Shown: positions 25,597-34,179, counted from the stretch's first letter. The stretch: DNA of 64,000 nucleotides from Bog-473 sp963744935 (GCA_963744935.1 CAVUVM010000009.1:1-64000); one strand, 5' to 3'. The notes: generated by a model not told the origin, from the sequence alone. Made by a program: numbers and translations.

Positions 25597-25612
25597 CCGG
25601 GTAGGAGACGGC
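25587..25612 (+). repeat. REP-like dispersed palindrome overlapping a stop codon
   Basis: CTGTCCCTAACCGGGTAG then GAGACGGC. Arms TGTCCC and GGAGAC are imperfect. The TAA of the ACT-domain gene is at 25594-25596. Confidence 0.4.
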
Positions 25613-25658
25613 TGTACCTCTCTGGGGCTTGGATTCGCTCTATCTCATGGTGACGTGA

Positions 25659-25931
25659 TCAACAGGTGATGCTTGAGCCGTAGAAGGGCAGCGAACCGAA
25701 GGTGAAGATCCCGCCGCAGCTGTCGAGCAGCCAATAGCCACCAGATCCGTCTCCGGCGATCCCGACAATCGAGTGCGTATCGTGGCCCCACATCACCGGG
25801 ACTGAGGCAGGAAACGGCGGGCAATATGCAGTCATTAAGGTCCTGAGGACACTCGATTTGGTGGGCACCGACCAGACCAACTGGCCACTCTTCATCTGGG
25901 GCAGCGCCACCCTCGTGCTGCTCAGCTTCAT
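25659..25931 (-). pseudogene. GYWLV-repeat protein, 3' fragment
   Basis: Only the end is recognisable: SIVGIAGDGSGGYWLLDSCG and GIFTFGSLPFYGSSITC, one and a half repeats of the family at 15835 and 28872. No signal peptide or other repeats precede them. It is a remnant of a once larger secreted repeat protein. Confidence 0.5.
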
Positions 25932-26126
25932 CGGAATCGGGTTGATCTCTCGCCGGTCCTATCGAATCTCCCGCGGAAAGGAAAACCCACTTGAGTTCGG
26001 ACGAGTCTTCTCGACCGAGCACGACTGTCGACTCCGTCGAAAGGGTGATGATCCGACACCGGAATCATCCCATAGGCGTAGGAATGGCTCTAAGAGGCAT
26101 CGAAAGGCGACCGCTACGCTTCAGGC

Positions 26127-27404
26127 GTGGCGCCCGACCGGCAATTCGCCGACCGAACTTCCGTATCCGGCGCTTCAACCGATCTGGTGACATCTTCTGA
26201 GGATCCAGATATCCAAGCGCAGATCCGCGACCCTTCGCGGAGACGAAAGCGGAGGCGGAGACTCAGTCGCCGGGGCAGACTCGTGCGTGCATTGATCGTG
26301 GCACCGTTCGTCGTCGTGCTGTTATGGGCGACCGCGTCCTATACGGTCTGGATGCTCCGGCCCACGAGCCTCTCATGGAGAGTGAATAGCGTTGAATGGG
26401 TGAGGTACAACGTCCCCTTCGGCATAGGCAACTGGGTCGCCGACCACGTCGAGCAAGTTTACTATAGCAACCAAGCGCCCAAGAAGGGCGGGCCGCAGCT
26501 GAAGAGCCTGCCGAAGGTGGGGGTAAAGCATGCCACGGCCCCAGCGACGACAGCATGGCCGCCGGCGATCACTCCGGTTTTCTCCAATCCGCTTCCCGGT
26601 GAAGGGGTCTGGCAGCCGACCGGACCACCGATCGACGGTGCTGCACCCGTTTTGGTAACGACGTATCGTCCTGACCCTAGCTACCCACAGATCGTGGCCT
26701 ACGTGGCCTGGTTCGACCACACACGTACCGAGCTCGCGTATTACCCGGGCCGTTATGAGCCGCCGAATGCAGCCGTGCGCGGGCCCACGATGGTCCCATA
26801 CAGCCAGCGTTCTCGTCTCCTTGCGACATTCAATGGCGGTTTCACCTATGTAGACGGCGACAACGGGTCAGCCGATAACGGCCAAACGAACGAGCCGCTG
26901 AAGGACGGCAACGCGACGCTCATTGGATATACGAATGGTCGCGTCGACATTGTGGATTGGAGCGGGGGACCGAACCCAGGCCCGGGCGTCGCATGGGCCC
27001 GACAGAGCCTGGCTCCGATCGTTTGGAACAGTCAGCTGAATCCGACGTTGGACACCAATCCGGATAGCCCGCAATGGGGATACACGCTCGGCGGCGTTAC
27101 ACAAGTTTGGCGCACTGGCGTTGGCATCGATGCTCGAGGCAACCTCATTTACGTTGCCGCGAATTATCAGACAGTGGTCAGCATCGCGCAAATCCTTCAG
27201 CACGTCGGTGCGGTGCGGGCAATGGAGTTCGACATCAACCCTGAATGGCACACGCTGAATACGTACAACCCCCCGGGCCTCAACCCCATGATGGTTGGGC
27301 CCAACCCGAATCAGTCGCCCGACCGTTACCTCGTCCCCGATGACCGTGACTTCTTTGCGGTCTACCGACCGGTTCCCGGCCCGGTGACTGTCCCCTTCGG
27401 GTAA
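26127..27404 (+). CDS. membrane-anchored phosphodiester glycosidase-family protein
   Basis: 425 residues. A basic N-terminus (RRRKRRRRLSRRGRLVR) and one transmembrane helix (ALIVAPFVVVLLWATASYTV) anchor an extracellular domain. From about residue 170 it follows the NAGPA-like phosphodiester glycosidase fold: RSRLLATFNGGFTYVDGDNG, NATLIGYTNGRVDIVDWSGG and late WRTGVGIDARGNLIYVAANY with AMEFDINPEWHT. Possible substrates are cell-wall or capsule glycan phosphodiesters. The start could be a later codon. No close partner gene is present. Confidence 0.7.
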   Translation: MAPDRQFADRTSVSGASTDLVTSSEDPDIQAQIRDPSRRRKRRRRLSRRGRLVRALIVAPFVVVLLWATASYTVWMLRPTSLSWRVNSVEWVRYNVPFGIGNWVADHVEQVYYSNQAPKKGGPQLKSLPKVGVKHATAPATTAWPPAITPVFSNPLPGEGVWQPTGPPIDGAAPVLVTTYRPDPSYPQIVAYVAWFDHTRTELAYYPGRYEPPNAAVRGPTMVPYSQRSRLLATFNGGFTYVDGDNGSADNGQTNEPLKDGNATLIGYTNGRVDIVDWSGGPNPGPGVAWARQSLAPIVWNSQLNPTLDTNPDSPQWGYTLGGVTQVWRTGVGIDARGNLIYVAANYQTVVSIAQILQHVGAVRAMEFDINPEWHTLNTYNPPGLNPMMVGPNPNQSPDRYLVPDDRDFFAVYRPVPGPVTVPFG

Positions 27405-27467
27405 GGATCGTTCGCCTGCGGACATTTATATCGTGTTCGCCTGTAACAGGCTTCAACTCCCGCCAAA

Positions 27468-27498
27468 GTGTCCCCGAACGCCCCGGCTAGGGGACAGC
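27468..27498 (+). repeat. REP-like dispersed palindrome (best arms)
   Basis: GTGTCCCCGAACGCCCC then GGCTAGGGGACAGC. The arms TGTCCCC and GGGGACA are perfect. It lies between two convergent genes, two bases before the SRPBCC stop codon, and could also act as a terminator-like hairpin. Confidence 0.65.
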
Positions 27499-27500
27499 TA

Positions 27501-27935
27501 CTAACCCCAGAAACCCTTGGCAAGGTCGTCGAAGAACGACCGCCATCCTTCTTCGGCCTTGGCATAGTTCTCTGGCGGCATGTGGCCTCCCGATTGCGTG
27601 AACGTCATCTCTGTTCCAGCCTGGACTTCCTTGAGTACGACAATTACCCGTTCGAATTGATCACCGGGGCGATCACTGAGGCTCAAGACGAGACGATGCG
27701 GTGCTTCCACCTCCAGATACGAGCCGTGCCAACCAATCTCAGTTCCGTCGCCGAGAATCATGCGGGCGGACCAGTCACCGCCGACCCGCAGATCCATTCG
27801 AACGTCCTCAACAGCAGTTGACTCTGTGCCGAACCAACGGCCGAACTCTGTCGGGCTCGTCCAAGCCTCGAAGACGGCTTCGGGCGAAGCGTGGAACGTT
27901 CGAGTGATGGAGATATAGGGATCTCGTTCGGTCAT
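27501..27935 (-). CDS. SRPBCC (AHSA1-like) protein
   Basis: 144 residues. ISITRTFHASPEAVFEAWTS, then RMDLRVGGDWSARMILGDGT and TEMTFTQSGGHMPPENYAKA, ending EEGWRSFFDDLAKGFWG: the START-like AHSA1 domain in full. It overlaps the upstream ArsR gene by four bases (ATGA), so they are cotranscribed and translationally coupled. ArsR-SRPBCC pairs are common in bacteria; the SRPBCC partner probably binds a hydrophobic ligand. Confidence 0.85.
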   Translation of the reverse strand: MTERDPYISITRTFHASPEAVFEAWTSPTEFGRWFGTESTAVEDVRMDLRVGGDWSARMILGDGTEIGWHGSYLEVEAPHRLVLSLSDRPGDQFERVIVVLKEVQAGTEMTFTQSGGHMPPENYAKAEEGWRSFFDDLAKGFWG

Positions 27936-28288
27936 TTCGCTGAGCCTTTCTGCTTCGTGAGGTGTTCATCGAGGCGATCGAAAGCGGTTTCCCAGAGCTG
28001 GCGATAGTCGCCAAGCCACCCGCTGGCGTATTTCAAAGCGTCCGGTCGCAAGCGGCAGGGTCGCTGCTGCGCCCTGCGACTTCTTTCGATCAGCCCGGCG
28101 TGCTCAAGTACCCGCACGTGCTTGGACACCGCCTGGAAGCTCATCCGGAATGGCTGCGCCAGTTCACCAACAGAGGCTTCTCCAGTCGCTAGCCGGCTCA
28201 CAATCGCCCGCCGAGTCGGATCCGCCAGCGCCGAGAACACGGCGTTGAGCTTGCGCTCATCAACCCGGGATGTTCGCTTTTCAACCAT
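27932..28288 (-). CDS. ArsR-family transcriptional regulator
   Basis: 118 residues. LNAVFSALADPTRRAIVSRL, ASVGELAQPFRMSFQAVSKH and VRVLEHAGLIERSRRAQQRP form the winged helix-turn-helix. No metal-binding Cys cluster is present (no ELCVCDL-type motif), so it is the SdpR/PhlR-like type that pairs with SRPBCC genes rather than a metal sensor. Two inverted repeats flank its own promoter, so autorepression is likely. The mRNA appears leaderless: -10 TATTAT ends eight bases before ATG 28288. Confidence 0.85.
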   Translation of the reverse strand: MVEKRTSRVDERKLNAVFSALADPTRRAIVSRLATGEASVGELAQPFRMSFQAVSKHVRVLEHAGLIERSRRAQQRPCRLRPDALKYASGWLGDYRQLWETAFDRLDEHLTKQKGSAK

Positions 28289-28336
28289 TAGGTTGAATAA
28301 TAGGCCCCGCCGGTCTCGTATGCAACCTATTAGTTG
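28280..28336 (-). promoter_or_regulatory. arsR-type promoter with two operators
   Basis: On the minus strand TTGCAT (28320-28325), a 17-base spacer and TATTAT (28297-28302) form a strong sigma-70-type promoter. Operator 1, TTCAACC-ATTA-GGTTGAA (28280-28297, perfect 7-bp arms), covers the start codon and -10 edge. Operator 2, CAAC-CTATTA-GTTG (28323-28336), overlaps the -35. Both share the CAACC/GGTTG half-site. Confidence 0.7.
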
Positions 28337-28460
28337 AATACCCTTGGATCAGGTGAAGACGGGGCGGGATGTTGGCGAACTCTTCACAGGTGAGGCTCGC
28401 GAGCGGAGTTGGATCGCCCGTATGCCGGGTCGATGACCAAATTGTTGGCCGGATACGCCC

Positions 28461-28712
28461 ATGACCGTGGCAAGGCGAAGGATGACAGCTGTGGCGCTGG
28501 TCCTCTCTGCCCTGACCCTCGCAGGGTGTTCGACCACACCGAAGAGCGCTGATTCGCGGGGACGACCGTTCCCACTGGAAGGCATGACAGTACGTGCAGG
28601 CACGACTGTCCGTTTGAGGTGTCCCGAATTCCCGACACCTCGACGTCGCCGTAATTCCATCTCGCCGCTCATTGACGTCCGTAGGCACCGTCAGGCTTCA
28701 ACATGCCCCTAA
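28461..28712 (+). CDS. short lipoprotein, probably truncated
   Basis: 83 residues. RMTAVALVLSALTLAGCSTT is a clear lipoprotein signal with the lipobox LAGC. After about 30 further residues the sequence becomes basic and low in complexity (RRRRNSISPLIDVRRHRQ), which suggests that the frame is lost or the gene is cut. I take it as the 5' part of a lipoprotein gene. Function unknown. Confidence 0.4.
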   Translation: MTVARRRMTAVALVLSALTLAGCSTTPKSADSRGRPFPLEGMTVRAGTTVRLRCPEFPTPRRRRNSISPLIDVRRHRQASTCP

Positions 28713-28729
28713 TGCCGGAACCGTGACGC
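28703..28729 (+). repeat. possible degenerate REP-like repeat
   Basis: ATGCCCCTAATGCCGG then AACCGTGACGC, overlapping the 3' end of the short lipoprotein gene. Only the left half fits well. Confidence 0.3.
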
Positions 28730-28871
28730 TTTGTGCCGAGGTGGAAAGGTGAATTGGATCCGTTCCTAAATTCTCTCGATCTCATTTGCTTGATCTGGCA
28801 ACGTTGAGTTCAGCACGCGCATCGGTCAGAGGGAAACGGGTTACGTCGGGCGAGGCTGATGGATCGGGTGG

Positions 28872-29777
28872 TTAGTCGTCCGACGCAACGGCTACCACGG
28901 GCGAGTTGAGAACATGACCACCGATTGATCCATAGAAAGGGGCGGCACCGTAGTTGAAGATGCCGCCATCCGCTGCCACCAGCCAGTAGCCGCCTCCAGC
29001 CGAGAGTGCCGACATGCCCACTACCGGTGCAACGAGTCCAGGGATGACGGAGCTGGGACCGAAGTGATCGCCGACGAAGTTGCCGTTGCCTGGGAAGTAG
29101 CCCGTCTCGGCGTTATTGCTGGTAATCCAATAGCCACCGTTGGAGTCCGCGTTGACGGCCATGCCGACTGCAGGTGCCGCCGCAATGCGCTGGGTGACAC
29201 AGACTCCCGAGCCGCTGAACTGGGCGTCGCCATATGTGAAGATCCCACTGTCGGCAGCGACGAGGAAGTAACCACCACCATCGGTTGTGCTCGCCATGCC
29301 CACTATGGGCTTGTTGAGCCGCAGGCTCCCCGTCGATCCGAAGAACATCGCATCCCCGAAGCTGAAAATGCCACCGTCGGAGGCAACGAGCCAGTACCCC
29401 CCGTCATCGGGTGTAGCGGCTATTCCGACGATGGGAGCATTGAGATGTTGTCCAGCCATCGAACCGTGGTACGAAGCGTCGCCGTAGCTGAAGATGCCAC
29501 CATCGGAGGCGACGAGCCAGTACCCGAGGCCATCGGACGTAGTGGCCATTCCCACAACCGGCGCGTTCAAGGGCTTTCCCCCCATTGAACCGAAGAACTT
29601 TGCTCCCCCGTAGGAGAACACACCTCCATCGGACGCTGCCTCGTAGTAGCCAACCGGCTGTGCCACTTTCGGATTTTCATGCGGCTCGGCTGCGGCGCCA
29701 GGAGTCACGCCAGCCAAGAGCGTGCCAACGATAAGGCCAAGCACAAATGGGATGGCGCGAATCATTGCTGCGTTCAC
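28872..29777 (-). CDS. secreted GYWLV-repeat protein
   Basis: 301 residues from GTG 29777, which has AGGAGG nine bases upstream; the following ATG 29765 lacks one. The signal peptide IRAIPFVLGLIVGTLLAG is cleaved near GAAAEP. About six repeats of roughly 45 residues follow, each with GYWLVASDGGIFSFGDA, a GS turn and LNAPIVGIA. The fourth is diverged and has Cys residues (SGVCVTQRIAAAPAVG). The repeat length and alternating strands suggest a six-bladed propeller. It is probably extracellular. Upstream (29778-29932) is noncoding. Confidence 0.7.
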   Translation of the reverse strand: MNAAMIRAIPFVLGLIVGTLLAGVTPGAAAEPHENPKVAQPVGYYEAASDGGVFSYGGAKFFGSMGGKPLNAPVVGMATTSDGLGYWLVASDGGIFSYGDASYHGSMAGQHLNAPIVGIAATPDDGGYWLVASDGGIFSFGDAMFFGSTGSLRLNKPIVGMASTTDGGGYFLVAADSGIFTYGDAQFSGSGVCVTQRIAAAPAVGMAVNADSNGGYWITSNNAETGYFPGNGNFVGDHFGPSSVIPGLVAPVVGMSALSAGGGYWLVAADGGIFNYGAAPFYGSIGGHVLNSPVVAVASDD

Positions 29778-29932
29778 GGGGGGCGTCCTCCTCGATTTGG
29801 TGGCTCCGTAGCAGTGTGCTCGAGGATGGGTCTTCATAGGCAGGGACCAAAGTCCTATCGATTTGGGTTTCGAAACTGTGGCCGAGGACCACTCGGTCGC
29901 CCCGTCCACCGCCACCAGGAGGCCGGGGACGC

Positions 29933-30337
29933 TTAGCGTCTGCCAGTCTGACGCTCTATCTCTTTACTGATTTCGTTCTCCGTTATCCCTCGGTGTCCGT
30001 ACACGGACCATGCCCGTCCAGCCATGATGAGAACCCACGCACCGATCGGGTAAATGATCCAATAGTTCCAAACGTCATGGATTCCGGAGCTCTGGCTGAA
30101 CCCTTGGGTCGGCCACCCGCCCGCGTTGTGGTACTCGGAAGCTGCCCAGATCAGAACGAGGATAAGCATGCCGATGCCGGACACAACCAGCTCAATGTGG
30201 AAGTTGTGCCTCCGCTTGATCTGTTTGATGGCCTGCTGACGAGCGCTTTCCTCAGCATCCTTGTGAGGGAGAGGCGTCTCGGGTACCCCTCCGTCCTCCA
30301 TAGCGTCCATCTTCTGTCTATCCAAGTTCATCGACAT
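29933..30337 (-). CDS. 2TM domain protein
   Basis: 134 residues. QAIKQIKRRHNFHIELVVSG, then a first helix LIWAASEYHNAGGWPTQGF and second WNYWIIYPIGAWVLIMAGRA match the 2TM domain, a short pair of membrane helices preceded by a basic helix. A strong GAGGAGG lies seven bases before ATG 30337. It overlaps the stop of the gene at 30318 by 20 bases, so the two are probably cotranscribed. Confidence 0.78.
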   Translation of the reverse strand: MSMNLDRQKMDAMEDGGVPETPLPHKDAEESARQQAIKQIKRRHNFHIELVVSGIGMLILVLIWAASEYHNAGGWPTQGFSQSSGIHDVWNYWIIYPIGAWVLIMAGRAWSVYGHRGITENEISKEIERQTGRR

Positions 30338-31040
30338 TGCACAGCCTCCTCATTTCAGGCCGCTCCCATTCATCGAGCATCCGCACGTTCGACCGTTCTC
30401 CTCTGGCCCCTTCCGAGGAGCCGGGCCAACCTCGGTCTGGCGACAAGGGTGAGCTCTGAGGGCTCAGAAGGTCATCCAACTCAATGTTGGGGAGAATCTG
30501 GTAGCCGACAGATCCTCTGAGAGAGACGGGTGTGAGAACACTGACGATGTAACGGCCATAGACGTCCGCTTCCTCGACAGAGTGCCACGAGTACAACCCG
30601 GCATAGTCTGCCGTATCGGGATTCACCATCCACAGTTTGACGAGATAACCATCAAATCCTGCGAACAGCAGCGTGTTTACGAGACACAGACGTTCGAACA
30701 GGAATCGACGCACTCGACTTCCCGAGGGAATCCCTCGAAGATGAAACCACACCGCCAAAGTGACTTGTTCCGATCTTGAGTCGCCGTCGGAGATCGACTC
30801 TCGGAACACGATAAAGGTCCGCCCATCGGGCAAGGTGGCGGAAGTCCCGATCCGCGAGCGTCGAAGATGTAGCCGTCTATTAAGGAGTAGCTCAACGGTG
30901 CGCCCGACGCAGACGCCTGCCTGGACGAGCACCGAATGCTGGCGGGCGGGTCTGCTACGAGACCTCGATCTTCGGTCGTGGTCACTTGGAGAACTCACCA
31001 CACAATCGTCGCATTGGCGCCCGTCGACTGACAGGGACAA
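30318..31040 (-). CDS. hypothetical protein, start uncertain
   Basis: The convincing part is the middle (about residues 55-190): ATLPDGRTFIVFRESISDGD, LFAGFDGYLVKLWMVNPDTA and DYAGLYSWHSVEEADVYGRY, resembling YdhR-like monooxygenase-type small barrels in which LWMV...GLYEW is conserved. The first 50 residues are Arg/Ser-rich and probably upstream of the true start (a GTG or TTG near 30900). The last 40 residues overlap the next gene. Function unknown. Confidence 0.5.
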   Translation of the reverse strand: MSLSVDGRQCDDCVVSSPSDHDRRSRSRSRPARQHSVLVQAGVCVGRTVELLLNRRLHLRRSRIGTSATLPDGRTFIVFRESISDGDSRSEQVTLAVWFHLRGIPSGSRVRRFLFERLCLVNTLLFAGFDGYLVKLWMVNPDTADYAGLYSWHSVEEADVYGRYIVSVLTPVSLRGSVGYQILPNIELDDLLSPQSSPLSPDRGWPGSSEGARGERSNVRMLDEWERPEMRRLCNVDELG

Positions 31041-31106
31041 AGGTCACAGCGGGTATTGGGACCTTGGTCGCTAGCTACGCCGCGGTCGGTCTCGCAGGCT
31101 TGCCAT

Positions 31107-31826
31107 ATGACGCCCAGGCGCAAGGTGGCCGCTGTTGCGGCCATGGCAGGTGTTGTGTACGGAGTTTGGGTGCGCCCTCGGCTTTGGCGCTGGGGAGCAA
31201 CCGACGAGGAAGTCTCTGGACCGTATCCCGGCGCTGAGCTCGTTCCCGGGGGCGATAGGGCGGTGACGATCGATGTGCCACCCGATCAAGTCTGGCCATG
31301 GTTGGTCCAGATGGGCGGGAATCGGGCTGGTTGGTATTCATGGGACCGACTCGACAACGGAGGTCGACCGAGTGCCGAGGAGGTCCACCCTGAATGGCAA
31401 GATCTTGCCCTAGGCGACTATATGAAGTATTGGACGCGGCGTGGTCCCATAGACGCGTGGGAAGTCGCAGCCCTTGAACCGAATCGCTTCTAGGGACTGC
31501 GAGGGTTGGTCGATCTGCGAGGCCGCAACCTAGATCCCAAGGCACCGCGGCCATCGGCTTACCTGGAGGGGCTCTGGGGTTTCTTGTTGCACGAACTGCC
31601 CGGCGGGCGGACACGTCTGGTCATCGGCGGCTACCAGACCATCCGTCCTCGATGGCTTGGACGTTTCGTCTTCTACTGGCTCTATCTCCCGGTTGTCTGG
31701 ACCATGCAGGCACGTATGTTGTCCATACTCAGGCGGAACATCGAACGAGCCGCCAGTGCGCGATCGCCAGTCGTTGGCTTTCGGGATAATCCGGTCGGTT
31801 TCAAGGAGCCCGCGGCCACTGTGTAA
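31107..31826 (+). pseudogene. SRPBCC-like protein with internal stop
   Basis: ATG 31107 begins MTPRRKVAAVAAMAGVVYGV (a membrane-anchor helix), then VTIDVPPDQVWPWLVQMGGN and RAGWYSWDRLDNGG. An in-frame TAG at 31491-31493 interrupts EPNRF-GLRGL, and the same frame continues for another 110 residues (RLVIGGYQTIRPRWLGRFVF). The frame is otherwise intact, so this is one nonsense change, or a sequencing error in TTG. It belongs to actinobacterial SRPBCC/polyketide-cyclase-like membrane proteins. Confidence 0.65.
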
Positions 31827-31967
31827 GCAACGGAGCTGAATCTCTTCCATCGCTAACCTGCTGGACCTTCTCGCTGCCAGCGAAACCTGCCGGGAAGCTC
31901 CCACCGTGATGGAAGAACTGCATAGGCACCCACGCAGCCCGTGCGTCGACACTGAGCGGATCCAGGG

Positions 31968-31998
31968 GTGCCCTCGTTCGCCGGGGAGGGTGGGACAC
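31968..31998 (+). repeat. REP-like dispersed palindrome
   Basis: GTGCCCTCGTTCGCCGGGG then AGGGTGGGACAC. The right arm TGGGACAC is the fullest form in the window. It lies in the gap before the nucleotidyltransferase gene. Confidence 0.6.
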
Positions 31999-32064
31999 TT
32001 CGGCACCACGGGGCTACCTAGGGACGCTGAGTCGGGCACGCGTTGACCGTGGCAGAGTTGCCCG

Positions 32065-32820
32065 GTGCCGCCTCCGCCTGACAGGGATGTGGACAAGGTT
32101 GACAGGGATGTCTTAGCCGCCGCACGGGAGCTGGTTGCTTCGCGTTTTCCCACTGCCACCAGTGCCATCCTCGCCGAAAGTGCGCTCGGTGAGAGGAGAT
32201 CATTGAAGTCTGATCTCGACCTCGTGGTGATTGATGATGCGGCTGGATCCCGGTGGGAAGGAATCTACGGAGGACGATGGCCCGCCGAGATGTTCATCAG
32301 CGATCTGGAAGGTTGGGAACGCTGTGTGGCCAAAGAGGTGCGAGACCGTCGACCCCTCGTGATGCAGATCACCGCCACTGGTGTGCCTTTGACGACCAAC
32401 ATCACGACGACAGAGGCGCAGCGCAATGCTCGACGACTCCTCACCCAAGGCCCGAGTCCACTGTCCCCCTCAGAGCTGGGACTTCAACGGCGACTGCTTA
32501 CTGACCTTGTCGATGACCTAGAGGATGCCCGACGAGGCCCTGAGCGACACTTCGTGATCGAGGCCACGTTCCGTCAATCGGCTGAGTTGTGGCTCATGAA
32601 TAACCGTCAATGGCTGGGGTGGGGAAAGTGGCTGGCGAAAGCGCTCAGCGAAAAGACTCCGGGGCTGTCCACTGAGTTGGCTGTGGCCGTAACTGCTGCG
32701 CACCAAGGTGACATCTCACGCTTGGTTTCAGTAGCGCAGCTCGTACTCAACCACGCAGGAGGACCAGTGCGGTCAGACTGGGTAGATCCAGTACCGCAAG
32801 GGAACGAGAGCTCTCCGTAG
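32065..32820 (+). CDS. nucleotidyltransferase-domain protein
   Basis: 251 residues from GTG 32065. The Pol-beta-like motif is SALGERRSLKSDLDLVVIDD, with the D-X-D pair; a shortened GS region precedes it. AEMFISDLEGWERCVAKEVR follows with the third acidic residue. The rest is helical (RHFVIEATFRQSAELWLMNN). The pattern resembles aminoglycoside-type or MNT-like nucleotidyltransferases, but no toxin or antitoxin partner is adjacent, so the target is open. Confidence 0.65.
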   Translation: MPPPPDRDVDKVDRDVLAAARELVASRFPTATSAILAESALGERRSLKSDLDLVVIDDAAGSRWEGIYGGRWPAEMFISDLEGWERCVAKEVRDRRPLVMQITATGVPLTTNITTTEAQRNARRLLTQGPSPLSPSELGLQRRLLTDLVDDLEDARRGPERHFVIEATFRQSAELWLMNNRQWLGWGKWLAKALSEKTPGLSTELAVAVTAAHQGDISRLVSVAQLVLNHAGGPVRSDWVDPVPQGNESSP

Positions 32821-32823
32821 AAA

Positions 32824-32854
32824 CTGCCCCAGCACATTGCCGCCGGTTAAGTGG
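32824..32854 (+). repeat. REP-like dispersed palindrome, ACATT variant
   Basis: CTGCCCCAGCACATTGCC then GCCGGTTAAGTGG, four bases after the stop of the nucleotidyltransferase gene. It is similar to 33956-33985. Confidence 0.55.
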
Positions 32855-33018
32855 TTGAAAACGCACGCCTTGAACCTCCACGGCGAGTCTGCAATATGCT
32901 CCGATTGTGGAGGCGGCAAGTGCAGCGGGAAGCGTAGGCGCCTCGGATTCGGCGCCGGTGCAGCCGGGCTCTGCAGTACTGCGCGTCCATCGGCGGGATA
33001 ACTCCTGGGCGAGACTGG

Positions 33019-33372
33019 ATGATCGGTTACGCGGCGGAATTGGACGGCGAAGTAGCCGGGGAAGTCATACGTGGCCAGAGTACGGACTTTGTCATCGCGC
33101 CTGGCGAACACCAGGTTCGACTCAGGATTGTTGGATCATGGACGGGCAAGCCCAGCAAGATCTACGGCAGCAGGATTCGTCCCATCGCGCTCGAGGAAGG
33201 TGAATTGGTCGAAGTGATCTGCGGACCCAATGGACCAGCAATCCTAGGCATCCTTGGCCTCTTGCAGTTCCGCCGTTATATCAACCTCGAAAGACCTTGC
33301 GACGCTTTCGCCTGGATTGACCAAACCGGAGGGTGCACCCTACCGCCGGAGCAAGTGACACCCCTTCGGTAA
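33019..33372 (+). CDS. hypothetical beta-rich protein, possibly 5'-frameshifted
   Basis: 117 residues. LDGEVAGEVIRGQSTDFVIA, then PGEHQVRLRIVGSWTGKPSK follow PEGA-like beta-sandwich proteins. Just upstream (32907-33018) another frame reads SAVLRVHRRDNSWARLD, the usual start of this family, so a one-base shift near 33015 has probably split a gene of about 150 residues. With ATG 33019 the shortened protein could still be made. Function unknown. Confidence 0.45.
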   Translation: MIGYAAELDGEVAGEVIRGQSTDFVIAPGEHQVRLRIVGSWTGKPSKIYGSRIRPIALEEGELVEVICGPNGPAILGILGLLQFRRYINLERPCDAFAWIDQTGGCTLPPEQVTPLR

Positions 33373-33379
33373 TTCGGGG

Positions 33380-33880
33380 CTATCCGAGTGAAGTGTCGGA
33401 TGTGGTGCCTGTCGCCTTCTGAGAATGGTCGATCAAATCCCTGAATGCCTCCGCCGTTTGTGTCCGGTCGGTCATCTCGGACTTCACCCGCCGGAACCAT
33501 GAGCCGCCTTCCAACGTATGGCTATGGAATGTGTCGATTTTGGTGCCACCCCCAGGCACCAGGGTGAACTCGGTGCGACCAACGCACGCCTTGGTCATCT
33601 CCCGGCCCCTTAAAGACTTGTAGTTCACGACATCGCCGATAGGCGCTATGAACCGGTCATCTCTGTGTTGGGGCATTCCGTCCGGTCCCAGGGGAGTCTC
33701 TGCGCGATGACTGTATGTCCAGCCGCGACGATCCTTCCAGTGGTAGGTCCGAACACGGACGCCATGAATCGCCTCCGCATACGACCGTTCGACTGCACCA
33801 TGTTTCGCGGCGAATGCGAGGAGGTCTTCCGCCCGATCCGGATGAAACCACCACGCCATGACGACCTCAGGAACTGCCAC
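33380..33880 (-). CDS. SRPBCC-like protein, N-terminus atypical
   Basis: 166 residues. VMAWWFHPDRAEDLLAFAAK and SYAEAIHGVRVRTYHWKDRR, then VGRTEFTLVPGGGTKIDTFH follow the polyketide-cyclase/START pattern. The usual first beta-strand is missing, so the real start may lie upstream in sequence that now reads differently. The gene ends eight bases from the convergent gene at 33372. Confidence 0.5.
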   Translation of the reverse strand: MAVPEVVMAWWFHPDRAEDLLAFAAKHGAVERSYAEAIHGVRVRTYHWKDRRGWTYSHRAETPLGPDGMPQHRDDRFIAPIGDVVNYKSLRGREMTKACVGRTEFTLVPGGGTKIDTFHSHTLEGGSWFRRVKSEMTDRTQTAEAFRDLIDHSQKATGTTSDTSLG

Positions 33881-33955
33881 TGACCACGCCCGATAGGTCG
33901 TAAGACCACTCAGATCGACCCACGCTGGTGAGCGTAGACCTTCATGGTTGGGTAA

Positions 33956-33985
33956 ATGCGCCCGAACATTGCCGCCGGTTCGGCG
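33956..33985 (+). repeat. REP-like dispersed palindrome, ACATT variant
   Basis: ATGCGCCCGAACATTGCC then GCCGGTTCGGCG. Close to the copy at 32824. Confidence 0.5.
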
Positions 33986-34014
33986 TCAGCCAATCAAAAA
34001 CTGGCGATCATTCG

Positions 34015-34179
34015 CTATTCGACGTAGCCGGAGCCAACTTCGCCCTTGAAGCCCAGCAACTTGAGGACGGTCTTGCCAATCCGACTCGGCTTCTTGCGCC
34101 GTTGAGCCTCCATGGCTTCATGCTCGTGACCCTTTGTCACATGGACAGGGAAGTTGTAGCCCTTCGGGTTGGCCTCCAC
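34015..34179 (-). pseudogene. short C-terminal gene fragment
   Basis: A frame of 54 codons with GTG 34179: VEANPKGYNFPVHVTKGHEH and IGKTVLKLLGFKGEVGSGYV. The composition is protein-like, but the frame is closed upstream by a TGA, and I find no family. It is probably the 3' remnant of a gene whose 5' part was lost. Confidence 0.3.

Noticed and set aside
25861..26190. Short forward frame with a membrane-like segment (LFIWGSATLVLLSFIGIGLI)
   Set aside because: The first 45 residues could be the membrane anchor of a lost surface protein, but the rest is low-quality and overlaps the next gene; too weak to annotate.
32065..32820. Toxin-antitoxin (MNT/HEPN) pair for the nucleotidyltransferase-like protein
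   Set aside because: No HEPN-type or other small partner gene is adjacent; the neighbours are a repeat and an unrelated beta-rich protein.
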